Shown: positions 1-10,685, counted from the stretch's first letter. The stretch is 64,000 nt of DNA from Flaccisagitta enflata (GCA_965153355.1 OZ231127.1:65348001-65412000); one strand, 5' to 3'. Notes: generated by a model from the sequence alone, not told the origin. Numbers and translations are program-made.

Positions 1-462
1 AGCTTGAGCTTCGTCGTCGCCGCCGCCGTGATCAGGGACGGCTCCAACGACGCCGCCGCGGGAAGAAGCCATGAGGGAAGAGAACAAGAGACCCTTGAAC
101 GAAGGAGCACCAGGGGCGCCGCTGCCGGGAATGGATGCCGACGTCGGGATGCCGGTTTTTCTTGGCACTGGCGGCGGTTGCAGCGCTCCGTGGTCGTCGA
201 CGGACTTTATGCCGACATGATGATGCGGTTGTTCCCCAGAGACGCTCAACATACGAAGAGATTCCTCCAATTTTTCCTCCTTCATTTGCTTCTCCAGCAC
301 TTTCTCCAAGCGTTGAGACAAGTCCTTGGCAAAGGCCTCGAAGTCAGTTTCTGCCGTTGGTTTAACGTCTTTGGGCAAACGCTCCGTGCGTGGGATGAAG
401 CGATGATGCGTCACAAGGTCGTCGTGGTTTTGAGCAGCGCTATGCCGTATCGCACGATGCTC
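1..462 (-). CDS. AXIN: Axin, exon 2 (partial, runs off the left edge)
   Basis: Axin is the scaffold of the beta-catenin destruction complex in Wnt signalling. Read on the minus strand from 462 down to 1 this is 154 open codons. The segment IPRTERLPKDVKPT followed by FAKDLSQRLEKVLEKQ and EEKLEESLRMLSV matches the vertebrate Axin region just after the RGS exon (human HIPRTYRVPKEVRVEP, FAEELIHRLEAV, EEKLEERLKRV), which leads into the GSK3-interaction region. The exon starts in phase 0 after a TTTTCAG acceptor and joins the phase-0 donor of exon 1 at 2283. The C-terminal DIX domain must lie left of the window. Beyond the conserved start the exon is rich in Gly, Ala and Ser. Confidence 0.92.
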
Positions 463-471
463 CTGAAAAGA

Positions 472-472
<1 letters not shown>

Positions 473-531
<59 letters not shown>

Positions 532-664
532 CACACAAATACACACACATACACATACACACATACACATACACATACACATATACACATACACATACAC
601 ACACACACACATACACACACACACATACACACACACAGGGAGACGGACAGACAGAGAGAGAGAA

Positions 665-695
<31 letters not shown>

Positions 696-696
696 A
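473..696. repeat. GA / CA compound microsatellite forming the Axin acceptor tract
   Basis: GA repeats (about 473-525) run into interrupted CA/TACA repeats (about 526-640) and a second GA tract (about 647-694). On the Axin transcript strand the first block is a CU run ending 10 nt before the exon 2 acceptor, so it is the polypyrimidine tract of that splice site. Confidence 0.9.
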
Positions 697-1134
697 AACA
701 GACCAAAGTAAGAAATACAAAGGACACAGCATATAAATAAAGGCGGAATTCTTTATGACACTGCAAGCTACCGTGGAATTTGCCGGTCACACCCAATTCA
801 ACAACATATCTAAATAATACAACTAAATCTTTCTTTTATTCAAATTAGTTTTTCATACAAAGGTTAATGAAATTTTGCATTTATTCATAAAAGATACCCT
901 TTAAACTAGTTGCAACTTTAAAATTATCTTTTTTTATAAAGAAAAACTAGAAAATTTAAAAATAGTCATCAAATATCTTAATTGAAAATTTTGAATTTGC
1001 ATAAAAATTATGATAATCAAAAAAGCAATAAAGAGAGAAAGAGAGAAAGAGAGAAAGAGAGAAAGAGAGAAAGAGAGAAAGAGAGACAGACAGACAGACA
1101 AAATCAATGAACTGGTTTTAGATACAGTACGATG

Positions 1135-1562
1135 GGAGCAATAAGAGCAGTAGAAAGAGGGCCCTCTACATTCTCACTGTTTGAAGGAAGAACCTAAAGC
1201 TTTGGTTTTTCTGAAAGCTGATGGTCCAAGGTATTGAGTGAACACAAAATTCCAAACCAAGTGATTCATAATAAAACCGCCAATTGATGTCTGTAAATTG
1301 CATGTGGCGCAATAGCTCAGTTGATAGAGTGATGAACTTGAGAAGGTAATATCTCTCTCTTCAGTATCGCAGGTTCGAATCCCGAGTGATGCTGCACTTT
1401 TTTTCTTTTTGGTCAGCAGTTAGAGCTAGAGAAATAAAACTATATTCACTCAAAGCTCTGTCTCATCAGCTTTTAGAAAAACCATAATTGAAGCTACTTC
1501 ATTAGAATAGTGAAGCAGGAAATGACCCTCCATCTGAGGTTCTCATTGCTCCTATGGTACTG
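1135..1562. mobile_element. TA-flanked inverted-repeat MITE (CAGTAC family), tRNA-like core
   Basis: The ends are CAGTACGATGGGAGCAATA on the left and the inverse of CAGTACCATAGGAGCAAT on the right. The TIRs extend, with divergence, over about 90 bp (for example GGTTTTTCTGAAAGCTGATG near 1207 and its inverse near 1470). TA flanks both ends (1133-1134 and 1563-1564), as in Tc1/mariner-type insertions. There is no transposase. A second member with the same terminal 20 bp sits at 48811-50236. Confidence 0.75.
1306..1392 (+). pseudogene. tRNA-like sequence (degenerate; A and B boxes kept)
   Basis: TAGCTCAGTTGATAGAG resembles a pol III A box with D arm, and GGTTCGAATCCC a B box with T loop. A T-rich run follows at about 1398. 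The acceptor and T stems do not pair properly and the anticodon/variable region is too long, so this is not a functional tRNA. It is probably a tRNA-derived module inside the surrounding MITE. Confidence 0.55.
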
Positions 1563-1884
1563 TAATTGCCGTAGAGAGAGTGTAAAGATTATGGCAATTT
1601 GATAACTATAGACGGACTGACTCACCAAAAGAAAATCAAAATCAAATTTTTGATTGCTAGTCCACCAGTTGCAAACAGAATTCAAATGTATTCAGATGAT
1701 GTCAAGTTTTCTAATGTTTATTTTTCAAGGCTGTCATGACTTGCTCATCCCTTATGCAAATGCCGCTTCTTGCTTCTTGGTTCAATTGCTTGAGATAATT
1801 AACTATTTAAAAAGATTGAATAATATTTCCGTGCACAATATCATCTTGTTTTGTTTTGTTTTTGTATCAATAGGACAGCGCATA

Positions 1885-2043
1885 TGATTAGCATACCAAA
1901 CATTTTGTTGCATATGCATTACATGAATTGCATATGGGACATATGTGTTGCGTATGCTACAATTGCGTGTTGCATACGCAACAAAATGTTGCGTATGAGA
2001 CATTTGTGTGTTGCATACGCAACATTCTGTTGCATATGCAACA
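1885..2043. repeat. Tandem short palindromes (GTTGCATACGCAAC type)
   Basis: The motifs GTTGCATACGCAAC, GTTGCGTATG and GTTGCATATGCAAC recur about every 20-30 bp. Most are perfect or near-perfect palindromes. The block lies in the Axin intron about 240 bp inside the donor. Confidence 0.75.
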
Positions 2044-2282
2044 CAATTTCACAAAAAAGTGAATTTTCTCAAAAAGAGCTTTAAGAAATATTTTTTAATG
2101 TTTTTATCTTGATTCATGCGCATGTGGACCTTACCAAACAGTAGAGAAACTTGGAATAATATGAAAATCGTCCTGGTGGTTCCCAGGATCCATAGTGAGG
2201 GAAGAAAGGTACGGAAGAGAAGGAAAGGAACAAAGAGCAACAAAAGAGGAAACAGTATTGCATTCCACACAAACCACCTCAC

Positions 2283-3740
2283 CTGTTTCACTTGTCTTTT
2301 GCGATAACGATCGGTCGGTACGACCGGATATCGATCCACGCTCGAGTCCGTAAGAGATCCCAGCGTGTCGGTATCCGTCAATGCGTCGCTGGACAACGAC
2401 TGCAGCTCCGAGTCTTGCGCGGAAACGGGATTGTAGGACGAACAATAGGTCATGTGATACGGATTGATAGAGCGGCCCTGGGCGTCGACGTTGCGTCGAT
2501 GCTGTGACGTGGGGTATTCGCCGGTGGAGCCAGATGACCGAGAATGACGTGTCGCCATCAATGATTTCAAACTGAGAGGCATAACGTTGACACCACCACC
2601 ACCGGAAGCGGAAGAGGAAGAGCGATGCGATACCCCGCCGCCAGACGGCAGGGAAGAGGCAGCGGCGGTGGCAGAGGAAGATAAGGCGGCGGGCAAATCC
2701 CGCGTAGATGTGGATGGCGGCACGTCCGACAATTCGAGTTCCTCATTCTCGTGCAGCGTGGGTAAGAAGCCTTGGCTGACGGGTCGCGTTCCGGCGTGGC
2801 TACCGGCGGATGAAGATGAACCCGAAGATTCGACGCTTTCCCCCGGATTAGACTCGAGACCACCACTTTGAACGTACTGGACGTAGAGGTCGCTTTTGAG
2901 GAAGGCCGAGTAAGGCGCGTTGGAGAGATATTCGATCACTTCCTCCTGAGCGTCGTCGAAAATCCCCGGTTCTAACGACCGACTACTTCCTCCTCCTCCA
3001 CCGCCTTCTTTGTTTGTCATTTTCTCCTGAATGGCCTTTTTTGTTTCCGGCTTTAGGATAAGCATGACGCGATCTCCTCGCAAATATTTTTTAAAAATGA
3101 GCTTGATGAGTTGTTGAATTTTATCGGGTTTGGATTGCGACAACGACTGATCGCGGAGCCCCTTGACAGCGAAGTAGAAAGGCAACACGTCCACGATGTC
3201 TTCTTGCTCGAGGAATCGGGAAAACAATTCCACACCATCCACGTCTTCCAATAGATAATGGATGTTCTCCACCCATTTGTAAAAAGGCGGCGTCGTACCG
3301 GATATTTCTGTCATCGGCGGCGTTCCCGAAGCGGCGCTTCCTTCCGGTTCGAATCCCAACGGCGCCACCCGATCCTCTTTACCATCCCCGCCGGTGCCGG
3401 CTAGATTGGACCGACGAGGCGTGGCGCCACATGGAGGTGGCGGCGTCGCCGAATTTTCCTTCGACGACATGACGCCGTGTTTGGAAGACGATGACGACGA
3501 CGAAGAGGGAGGTGCTCCGCCGCTTCTCATCATCAAGTGTCCGGCGCCGACGCCACCTCGGTTCGACGCCGGCGTGATGCACCCCCCGGGGGATTGCGAG
3601 GCCCCCCGGGGGTAATCATCGTCTCCTTCACTCTGCTCCTGCCCAGGTACCGGTGGCCGAGGCTCCAGCGGTTCCGGGAACTCTTCAATGTTCGTCGACG
3701 TCGTCGTGGCGGGTCGAAAGAAGCGAGGATAAGATGACAA
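2283..3740 (-). CDS. AXIN: Axin, 5' coding exon (tankyrase motif + RGS domain)
   Basis: This 486-codon exon encodes the N-terminal half of Axin. In order, counting from 3740: the tankyrase-binding motif RPPVPGQE (residues 28-35), a Ser/Pro/Gly-rich linker, ATPRRSNL and GFEPEGSA (human ATPRRSDL, GYEPEGSA), the RGS domain that binds APC (about 153-290, from PPFYKWVENIHYLLEDVDG to LKSDLYVQYVQSGG), QGFLPTLHENEE, and near the end SSDALTDTDTLGSLTDSSVD. The exon ends CAG|GTGAGG. The reading frame is open upstream to 3836 with no in-frame ATG; 3740 is only a TTG, and the first in-frame ATG (residues 70-71, 3533-3528) would remove the tankyrase motif. The true start is therefore unresolved and probably lies in an unseen 5' exon. 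A short Gly run (GGGGGG) sits inside the RGS region. Confidence 0.95.
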
Positions 3741-4168
3741 TGACCGTCGCTTGTCCCGACGTAATGCGATTGGATCAGCGTGTCCCTCTTGCTTTAGTGG
3801 GTCGGTCTTTTTTGCTTGCGAATGATTTCTGACTTCTTACTTGTCCTCAGTCGTTTTCAAACCGATTGTCTTCGACTACGGCGCGTTTCGTGAGCTGCAT
3901 GTTTAATTTTGTTTTGAAACGGCTTTCGTCGACATCGTCGTCAGTTAATTGTACATGGTTAAAGAGTATGATCGTCGAATCTAGTTTCCCCCTGAATTTT
4001 GAAAAGAGATAATATCGTTAAGATGATAACACTCGCTCTTTGTCTCTCTGTCTCTTCCTCTCTCAAAAGAAAGCAAGAAAGAAAAAAAAAAGAAAAGAAT
4101 AAAAGAAAGAATGAAAAAGAAAGAAAGAAAGAGAAGAGTAAAAGGATTTTTTTCCCCAAAATTTGCAT
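3741..4168. other. Axin 5' flank
   Basis: This is the Axin side of the divergent Axin/SOS interval. On the minus strand the Axin frame stays open to 3836 and two short upstream ATG frames follow. From about 4067 to 4140 the plus strand is a purine-rich GAAA tract. No clear TATA box or splice acceptor was found. Confidence 0.5.
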
Positions 4169-4481
4169 CAGGGGTGTATAAAATGAGCGGCTTTTGATTT
4201 TATTCCCCCCCTGCATTTGATTTTCTTCCCCGCAACGCGTCGTGTCGCGTTACAAAATTTTTGATTTTCTTCCCCTCAAAGCTCTAAAGTATACTTTGTG
4301 TTTAAATAGTGTTAGATTGTGTTGTAGTAATTAAATTGTACCTTTTGGTACTACCAAATGTGTTAAATGTTAATTTTTTTTTCTTTTTTTCAAGCTTTTG
4401 ATTTTCTCCCCCATCTCCAAACCATTTGATTTTATTCCCCCCCTCCACCGGGGGGGCAATACTCAACATTATACACGCCCG
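4169..4481 (+). mobile_element. hAT-type MITE, family 1 (copy 1)
   Basis: The left end is CAGGGGTGTATAAAATGAG and the right end is the inverse, ACTCAACATTATACACGCCCG. The interior has C-rich runs and the phrase TTTGATTTTCTTCCCC. It is the same family as 4800-5106, 5463-5785 and 27069-27393. No matching 8-bp flank is evident at this copy. Confidence 0.8.
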
Positions 4482-4799
4482 CTTAATTTTGTTAGCTACA
4501 AAATATGTATTGAATAACTAGACAGTGAAAATGGGCAGTGAAAATTTAGCAGTGTCATTTAGTGATATCGCATCAGTTTCCCCCCCCCCCCCGTTTTTTA
4601 GTCGCGTGCACGCGACTCTACACCCCGCTTTGTCCGTCCGTCGGTCGGTCACACTATTTTTGTTTTTTTTAATTTGGACCTCACTGCTCCTGCCCAAATG
4701 GTCATGTTACCTCAAATATGAGGTTTGTTTAATTCGTCAACTATAAAGCGACAGATTCGTACAATAGAGCAGCAAGCAGACATTACTACATCAATAACA

Positions 4800-5106
4800 C
4801 AGGGCAGTATATAATTCCATAACCTTTGATTATTTCCCCCCGCCTTTGATTTTCTTCCCGCCACGCATCACGTTGCATTACCAAATTAATGTTTTTCTTC
4901 CCCATAAACCGCTAAAACTGGGTGTTTAAGGTTTAAATAGTGTTAAATTGTGTTTAACTTGTCATGTTTAATGATTTTTTATTGCCAAAAGTTATATTTT
5001 CCCTAAGTTTTCTTTTTTTTTTTCTCTTTTTTCCTCCTTCCTTTTCCTTCCCTTTCTCCAAACCCTTTCACGGGGGGGGGGGAATACGGAACAATATACA
5101 GGCCTG
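4800..5106 (+). mobile_element. hAT-type MITE, family 1 (copy 2, nested)
   Basis: It starts CAGGGCAGTATATAATTCC and ends ACAATATACAGGCCTG. A perfect 8-bp target duplication CAATAACA flanks it (4792-4799 and 5107-5114), which assigns the family to a hAT-like transposase acting in trans. No coding capacity. Confidence 0.88.
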
Positions 5107-5262
5107 CAATAACATCTACATGAAATGATTTCAGTGCGTAAAAATCGATTGAATAAGTTACTAACATCCAAAATAAATAGGGGAGAAAAAGAAGGAAAAA
5201 AGAAAGAAGACAAGATGGTGTTTCAATTTCAAGTTTTAAGACGCAGAGGCGCCATATTAATG

Positions 5263-5263
5263 G

Positions 5264-5330
<67 letters not shown>
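5263..5330. repeat. (GTT)n trinucleotide repeat
   Basis: About 22 uninterrupted GTT units. On the opposite strand the run reads as CAA/ACA/AAC. Confidence 0.97.
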
Positions 5331-5462
5331 ACTCCCCTTGGCCACTGCCTACCCGCACGCGACTTGGGTAGACGTGTATCCGGCCATGTAATGGAAGGAG
5401 GGGGGTTGTTAAATGGGGGGCGAATCAGAAGCGACTCACGCATCCCAGGAACAAATCCTGGG

Positions 5463-5785
5463 CAGGCCTGTATATTGTTCTACATTCCCCCCCCCGGTGG
5501 GGGGGGAAAATAATCAAAGGGTTTGGAGATAAGGAAAAAAATGCAAAGAGGAAAAAAGAGAAAAAAAGAAAATTTGGGGAAAATAAAACTTTTGGCAGTA
5601 CCAAATCATAAAAACTGATTAATAAAACACAATTTAACATTATTTACACCTTAAAAACACTGTTTTAATGCTAAATGGGGAGGAAAATCATAGATTTTGT
5701 ATCGCGACACGTCGCGTCGCGGGGAAGAAAATCAAAGGCAGGGGGGGGAAAGTAATCAAAGATCATAGAACTATATACATCCCTG
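5463..5785 (-). mobile_element. hAT-type MITE, family 1 (copy 3, inverted)
   Basis: Left end CAGGCCTGTATATTGTTC, right end ACTATATACATCCCTG. A perfect 8-bp duplication ATCCTGGG lies at 5455-5462 and 5786-5793. Its orientation is opposite to the two copies just upstream. Confidence 0.9.
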
Positions 5786-6130
5786 ATCCTGGGTGGAAAA
5801 AACCGGCCAAGTGTTGTGAACCCCCTAGGCATGTTGTACATTGGATAAAGTATAATTAAAGCCAAAAATTTAAAAAAATTTTGGCTTGGAAATATAGCAT
5901 ATATAGCTTAATAACAGCAAAAAAAACCATTTTTAAGTATTTCTTGAGCTAAGAGTCATAGTTTTTCCCTTCTAAAATTTTGAAAAAATAGTTGAACAGT
6001 GTGGCAATAGCTTCTGATGTTAAATTGTTTAAAAAAAAAACAATTTGAATCTTTTTCATTTGAGACCATTATTGCATCAATTGGAACATTTGAAAGAAAA
6101 ATTATATTGAATAAAAAGGATTTATTAACC

Positions 6131-6461
6131 CAGGGTGGCAGAAAATTCTATAGGTCCAAGGCACAAGTTTTCGCAGCGCTATAAGTCCGACTTTTAAAGA
6201 TCAACTAATATTATGAAAATATTGCATACACTACTAGTTTTCTGCATTTTTCTTTTCAATTCATGGAAACTAAGAGTTCCCACAACAAAAGTAAAAGTGT
6301 TTGAAACTAATACCCTATTCATCCTTCTGATTTTTCCATTTTCTGCCCACTTTTTTCTTCATTTCCCCAATTTTTTTCCATTATCAAATCTATAAGTCCG
6401 ACTTTTGTGCTATAGTTCCGAGGCACAATGTGCCAAGTGTGCCCCTGTTTCTGCCACCCTG
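6131..6461. mobile_element. hAT-type MITE, family 2
   Basis: The TIRs CAGGGTGGCAGAAA and TTTCTGCCACCCTG are perfect 14-bp inverses. The 8-bp duplication TATTAACC is exact at 6123-6130 and 6462-6469. Subterminal CTATAAGTCCGACTTTT is present on both sides. No coding capacity. Confidence 0.92.
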
Positions 6462-7831
6462 TATTAACCTATAGGAGAAATTACTTGTTCAACATCAAAT
6501 TGATTTTGTGGGTATACTATTTATCTCAGACTTTTGAAATATAAACACAAAAAACATCAAACTTATTAAATTAAAAGAAATGATTCCAGATTATCAAAAT
6601 AATGCATTTATGAGTAAATGTTTAATATTTTTCCAAGTTGAGATTGATCACCCTATAACAGAATTATACGTTATAATTACATGATTATTAAAGAATTATT
6701 TAATTTAAAAAAAAAAGAACACGTAAAAAACGCTTGAGCCTCAAAATAGAACTAAAAATAAGAATACTGAAGTTCACTTCAGAAATCGATGTTCTCATGA
6801 AATGAAAAGCGTGTGGGGTGGATTTGGTAAAACAAGAATAATATATCATGTGAAGGAATCCCAGAAGGGCATGAGAGTCGTGTTGAGGCATGATCCCTTG
6901 TTTTCAGACAGGCACTGGGCCATACAACCCTTTCATTAACTGTACAATTACGCAATTGTCATCGGGTATGGCCATTGATCAACGATCCATGACGCGATGA
7001 TCATATGGGAGTGAGCTCATTGAAAGCGGATACATGACTTGAGAATGATTGTTTCCGCGCCGTCTTTTTTTTCACATTGTGTTGACATCTTGGCGCAGGT
7101 CCCGAGATACTGCATGAATCGGCCGGACGTGACTGCAATCGGCCACCTCGGAGGGCAATTCATCGATCAAATAAATAGACGGGACCGCACCACACGAAGA
7201 TAATCAGATGATTTTTTCGAGACTCCAAGTCATGGCCGTTGACGAGAGCGTTGACGTGGCGACGGGAACCAGAGACGGTAGGGCATTTTTTTAGGGAACA
7301 GCTAATTTCTAACAGTTCGCCGCACTGTTGTTTCACAGCGTCGATGCACTTTTCAGCTAGTCCAGGGTGAAGCGCCAAGGAACGAACGAAATCAACAAAA
7401 GAGCATCTTCGAAAACAGCAGTGAGAGAAACAGTCAAAGTTAATTACCGGGCGGAAAATTTTGAGCGCAATCATCGCTGTATAGGATTGCAAAATCATTG
7501 GCACATGATCAGTTAACAACTCCCAGAAGCCAATCAGGTGACCGGTTAATGTTCAGTTTTTGGCATTTACAATATCGTCTCCCATTTTATTTCATTGCGT
7601 CGTTCTCTTCTTTTTACAAATGACGCTACACCCAGACGCTCCAACTTGACATTTTCGTATATTTAATAATCTATCAATCGCAGGAAATTCTCATTGGAAT
7701 ACGAGTTAAGATGAAACAGACTGCACTGTGGATCAGCATGGCGTTAGGACGTCACTCCATGTGACCGTCACCATGGACTCGTATGTTCGCTCCCGTTTCG
7801 AAGTGTCGTCTCTTTGAAAGGAGGCGGCGAC
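6462..7831. other. SOS upstream region
   Basis: This is AT-rich to about 6900, then more GC-balanced unique sequence (about 7030-7545) before the SOS start. The balanced stretch could contain SOS promoter or 5' UTR sequence. A minus-strand open frame there (7160-7519) has no ATG at its start and no family I recognise. Confidence 0.4.
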
Positions 7832-8006
7832 ATGTCTAGCTTGGCGTCACTCGCGCCCGACCATGGGTCAGGCGTTCAAGGCGGGTCCAGTCATGGAGGG
7901 TCTTCTTTCTCGGGCGGTGGGTCTTTGGCGGCGTCGTCGCTGTCCCTCGTCTCCGATCATCATCCTCACTTTGCCTCTATTCATTTTCCGACTGGTCTCT
8001 TCCATG
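7832..8006 (+). CDS. SOS: SOS, exon 1
   Basis: SOS is the Ras guanine-nucleotide exchange factor recruited by Grb2 to activated receptor tyrosine kinases. Exon 1 has 58 codons plus one base, starting at ATG 7832 (MSSLASLAPDHG). Its last residues PTGLFH join exon 2 as GLFHDALVKIVTPLHP, matching human GLLVPALKKVQGQVHP, which fixes both the frame and the CATG|GTATGA donor. The Gly/Ser-rich N-terminus differs from human MQAQQLPYEFF, so the exact start is less certain than the exon. Confidence 0.88.
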
Positions 8007-8329
8007 GTATGATACGTCTGTTATTAATAATCTACTATTGCACTCTACCATCCTGGCCATAAATATAAGGACAGCTGAGAAGAAGATGGAAGATAAACTT
8101 GAAAAAAAATGGGTAACTGACCCTAAGATGGTCACATTTGAAAGAGTATTGATAACTTTTATGATCGGACTGCCTTAGTTATTGTGACTTTATTCGTTTA
8201 GAAGTAAGACTTTTCCAATTGCAAAGTTGGTGCTATTGATCAGCAGTTAGTGTATTCTTTCAGCTTGTCACTCGTTTCGTTAGCCAAATCTTTTAGGTTG
8301 ATTTACCGTGACCAAGCAGAGCGTAGTTA

Positions 8330-8943
8330 CTATCTAGAAAGTAAATATACGGACAGCTGGAGAAAAGTCAGTCTTATCACTCACTAAATGAAATGTACGT
8401 TCAAATGAATCAATTTCTAGTCATTTCATGGTATTTTGATCTATGAACTGCTTCTGTTTTGAGTTTCTATGGGAATGGAATACAATTTTTCAACCTTAAT
8501 CGGTGTATTTGATGCTGTTTTACATGGTCATCGGTGTATCCTTAATTTCCCAACAAGCACCAAAAGAATCTTTCAATCGGTTTGGTTTTGTAATGATATT
8601 TGATGATTTGAGAGCAATATGTTTGACTGCAGCCTTCAATTTTTTCAACAATCAAAAAATTTATAAAAAATGTGATCTAATGAGGCCAAGCAAAATGATT
8701 TGGGTCAATCTGTCTAGATTTGAGAGCTCTTTCAACATATGTTGTCCTTTGAGATCTTGGTAAAATGACAGTTTCTCTTAAAACGTTGTCAAATGAAAAC
8801 GGTTTGAGCTACTGACATCCGCTTGGTCTTGAAGGGAAGATATTTTGTCATAGTTTGTTGATCTTCTTTCATTTTTGAAGTGGTTATTGCAGTTGAGCTG
8901 CTATAATGATGTTTAGGTGTCCGTATATTTATTTCCTAGATAG
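8330..8943. mobile_element. Tc1/mariner-like non-autonomous element
   Basis: TIRs CTATCTAGAAAGTAAATATAC and the inverse CTATCTAGGAAATAAATATAC are flanked by TA (8328-8329, 8944-8945). At 614 bp it is close in size to the Tc1 remnant at 12041-12650, and its TIRs resemble that copy's. No intact transposase frame was found. Confidence 0.78.
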
Positions 8944-9010
8944 TACAAACTCCGTTTTTAAAAGACGTTATGAGAAAAGCTGTCACTTAACCAAAATCTA
9001 ATCCACAGAT

Positions 9011-9230
9011 TTTTAGTCGCGTGCAGGCGACTCTACACTCCGCTTTGTCCGTCCGTCCGTCCACCCGTTGGTTGGTCGGTCGGTCCGTCACACTTTTACT
9101 TTTTTTTATCAACTTTATTTCTTTAAGTCAATTAAAGTCACTTAAGAGTATACTGAGTTATTCTAAGTCATTCTAAGTCCATCTGTAAGTCTCGCACGCG
9201 ACTTGCACTTGTAGGTGTTGGCCTTGTTCA
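9011..9230 (+). mobile_element. Hairpin-ended repeat, copy B
   Basis: TTTT then AGTCGCGTGCAGGCGACT (9015-9032), then CTCTACACTCCGCTTTGTCC, a CCGTCCGT/GGTCGGTC tract and short AAGTCA repeats. The 3' arm GCACGCGACT is at 9194-9203. The 5' and 3' arms pair 10/10. It is about 200 bp long. Confidence 0.8.
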
Positions 9231-10508
9231 AATCAAAACGGGTTGCTTGGCCTCATTGAATCACTTTTTTTTTACAATTTCTTCGATTGTTGAAGTAAAT
9301 GAGGGCTCCTGTTAAACATATTGCTCTGAAATTATCTAATATCCGAAGGAAGCAAAACTGATGTTACGTAAGGATTTATGTATTGGTTAATGCTGAATTA
9401 TTGGGGTATATTGATGCACCATGATACTGACAGTCTTGAGAACAGACCTGAAGCTTCCAAGATCCTCTCTTGACTTGTCCTATGACATGACCTTCGTTCG
9501 GAAGTTCCTAGCTATCAAGCTTGACGTCGTGCTTGCCGAGGCAAGCAAACTTGTAACCCGAATCTTCAGCTGTTCAGTGGAATGGCTCGCTTATCGACGA
9601 CCCAATCTCCTATGCGCACGTCTGTTTACCTTCTTGAGTCATTTAATTTAACCATGAGTCACAATCTGATTCTTGAGTCATACTGAGTTAACTTGACCTT
9701 AATGTGGGAGTAAGGGATAATGACATAGATTTACTGCTTCCAAACTTTGGCTCTCCAATTATGAAATACTAGAATACACTGGGACCTCACTATGGCCTTC
9801 CATATCACAGACAACTTCACACCTGAGAATTAAACGGGAATTGTTGTGAAAGTGAATGACAAAAATACCATAGTGAGTAGATGAATCATTGACAGGTTAC
9901 TTAACGATTCATTGCGAGAGCTGATGAATAATCGTAAGGAAACTTAACGAAACATTGAGAGAGCTAATGAACAATTGCTAGGGATTCATCTTCTGTAAAG
10001 CTAAATGATGATTGAGCATACAATGATGAATGCAATAGGTGCAGAAGAATTACTGGTCACGGTTTACCAAGAGGGACCAGTGTCTCTTAGGGTAACCAAG
10101 CTAACAAGCTAAAGGCTAAATTAGCAAGTTAGCCAATGGAAACCGGGGACATGACATGACATGAAGTGATAAAAAGAGCAAACTAACTACTGCAGATAAT
10201 TGTAAAATCAAGTGGGCTATACCCATTACTAAATATGTACGGATTGATTGACTGAGATGCATCATCTCTATTTAACTATAAAATGCCAATATCATGGACG
10301 AATTGCAAAAGCTAATACAATATCATGACTCATTTAAGCAAAGGACAAAATAGCTAGAACACGTCTTTGAAAGTATACATCATAAATTCCGCATTGTCTC
10401 TTAAACAGTTTCGTTCACACATTCTGTATAAATCAAATATCGAGTTTCTGATGATTAAGGGCCGCATAAATTCGCTTCTTACACTGATTCAATGGTTTTT
10501 GTTGCATA

Positions 10509-10685
10509 CAGTTGAACCCCGCTCTAACAGATTTCAGGGGACCAACAATTTTCTTCTGCTATAAGCGGACTTCTGTTTCTGCTAACAAAGGAAATGAAAT
10601 AAGTTTACTTGAAAGGATCATGAATTTGCATCTGTTATGGGCGGAATTCCGTTGGTAGCGGGTCCGTTAGAGCGGGGTTCAACTG
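10509..10685. mobile_element. 177-bp TA-flanked MITE (CAGTTGAACC family), copy 1
   Basis: TIR CAGTTGAACCCCGCTCTAAC and its inverse, with TA flanks at 10507-10508 and 10686-10687. Two relatives are at 21997-22173 (also 177 bp) and 48674-50284 (split). The ends resemble Tc1/mariner (pogo/Tigger-like) termini. Confidence 0.88.

Larger units (their letters stand above)
463..2282 (-). other. Axin intron between exons 1 and 2
   Basis: The donor is CAG|GTGAGG at 2283/2282 and the acceptor is TTTTCAG next to exon 2. The intron holds a GA/CA microsatellite, an interrupted GAGAAA repeat (about 1030-1090), a TA-flanked inverted-repeat element with a tRNA-like core, and a block of short palindromes near the donor. 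I see no coding exon in it. Confidence 0.8.
4594..5395 (+). mobile_element. Hairpin-ended repeat, copy A (interrupted by a MITE)
   Basis: It begins TTTTTT followed by the perfect palindrome AGTCGCGTGCACGCGACT (4600-4617), then CTCTACACCCCGCTTTGTCC and TCGGTCGGTC. The 3' end is CCCGCACGCGACT (arm at 5355-5364) followed by GTGTATCCGGCC. The 5' arm AGTCGCGTGC pairs 10/10 with the 3' arm GCACGCGACT. A hAT MITE (4800-5106) and a GTT repeat lie inside. Treating both ends as one element is an inference. Confidence 0.65.

Noticed and set aside
4-711. 235-codon plus-strand frame at the left edge
   Set aside because: Opposite strand of Axin exon 2 followed by microsatellite; no plus-strand homology.
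1306-1392. Functional tRNA gene
   Set aside because: A and B boxes are present, but acceptor and T stems have several mismatches and the central arm is abnormal.
7160-7519. 119-codon minus-strand frame with CIDAVKQQCGELLEISCSLK
   Set aside because: Not repetitive and in a GC-balanced stretch, so worth a database search, but it begins at TTG, has no recognisable domain and no splice context I can support.
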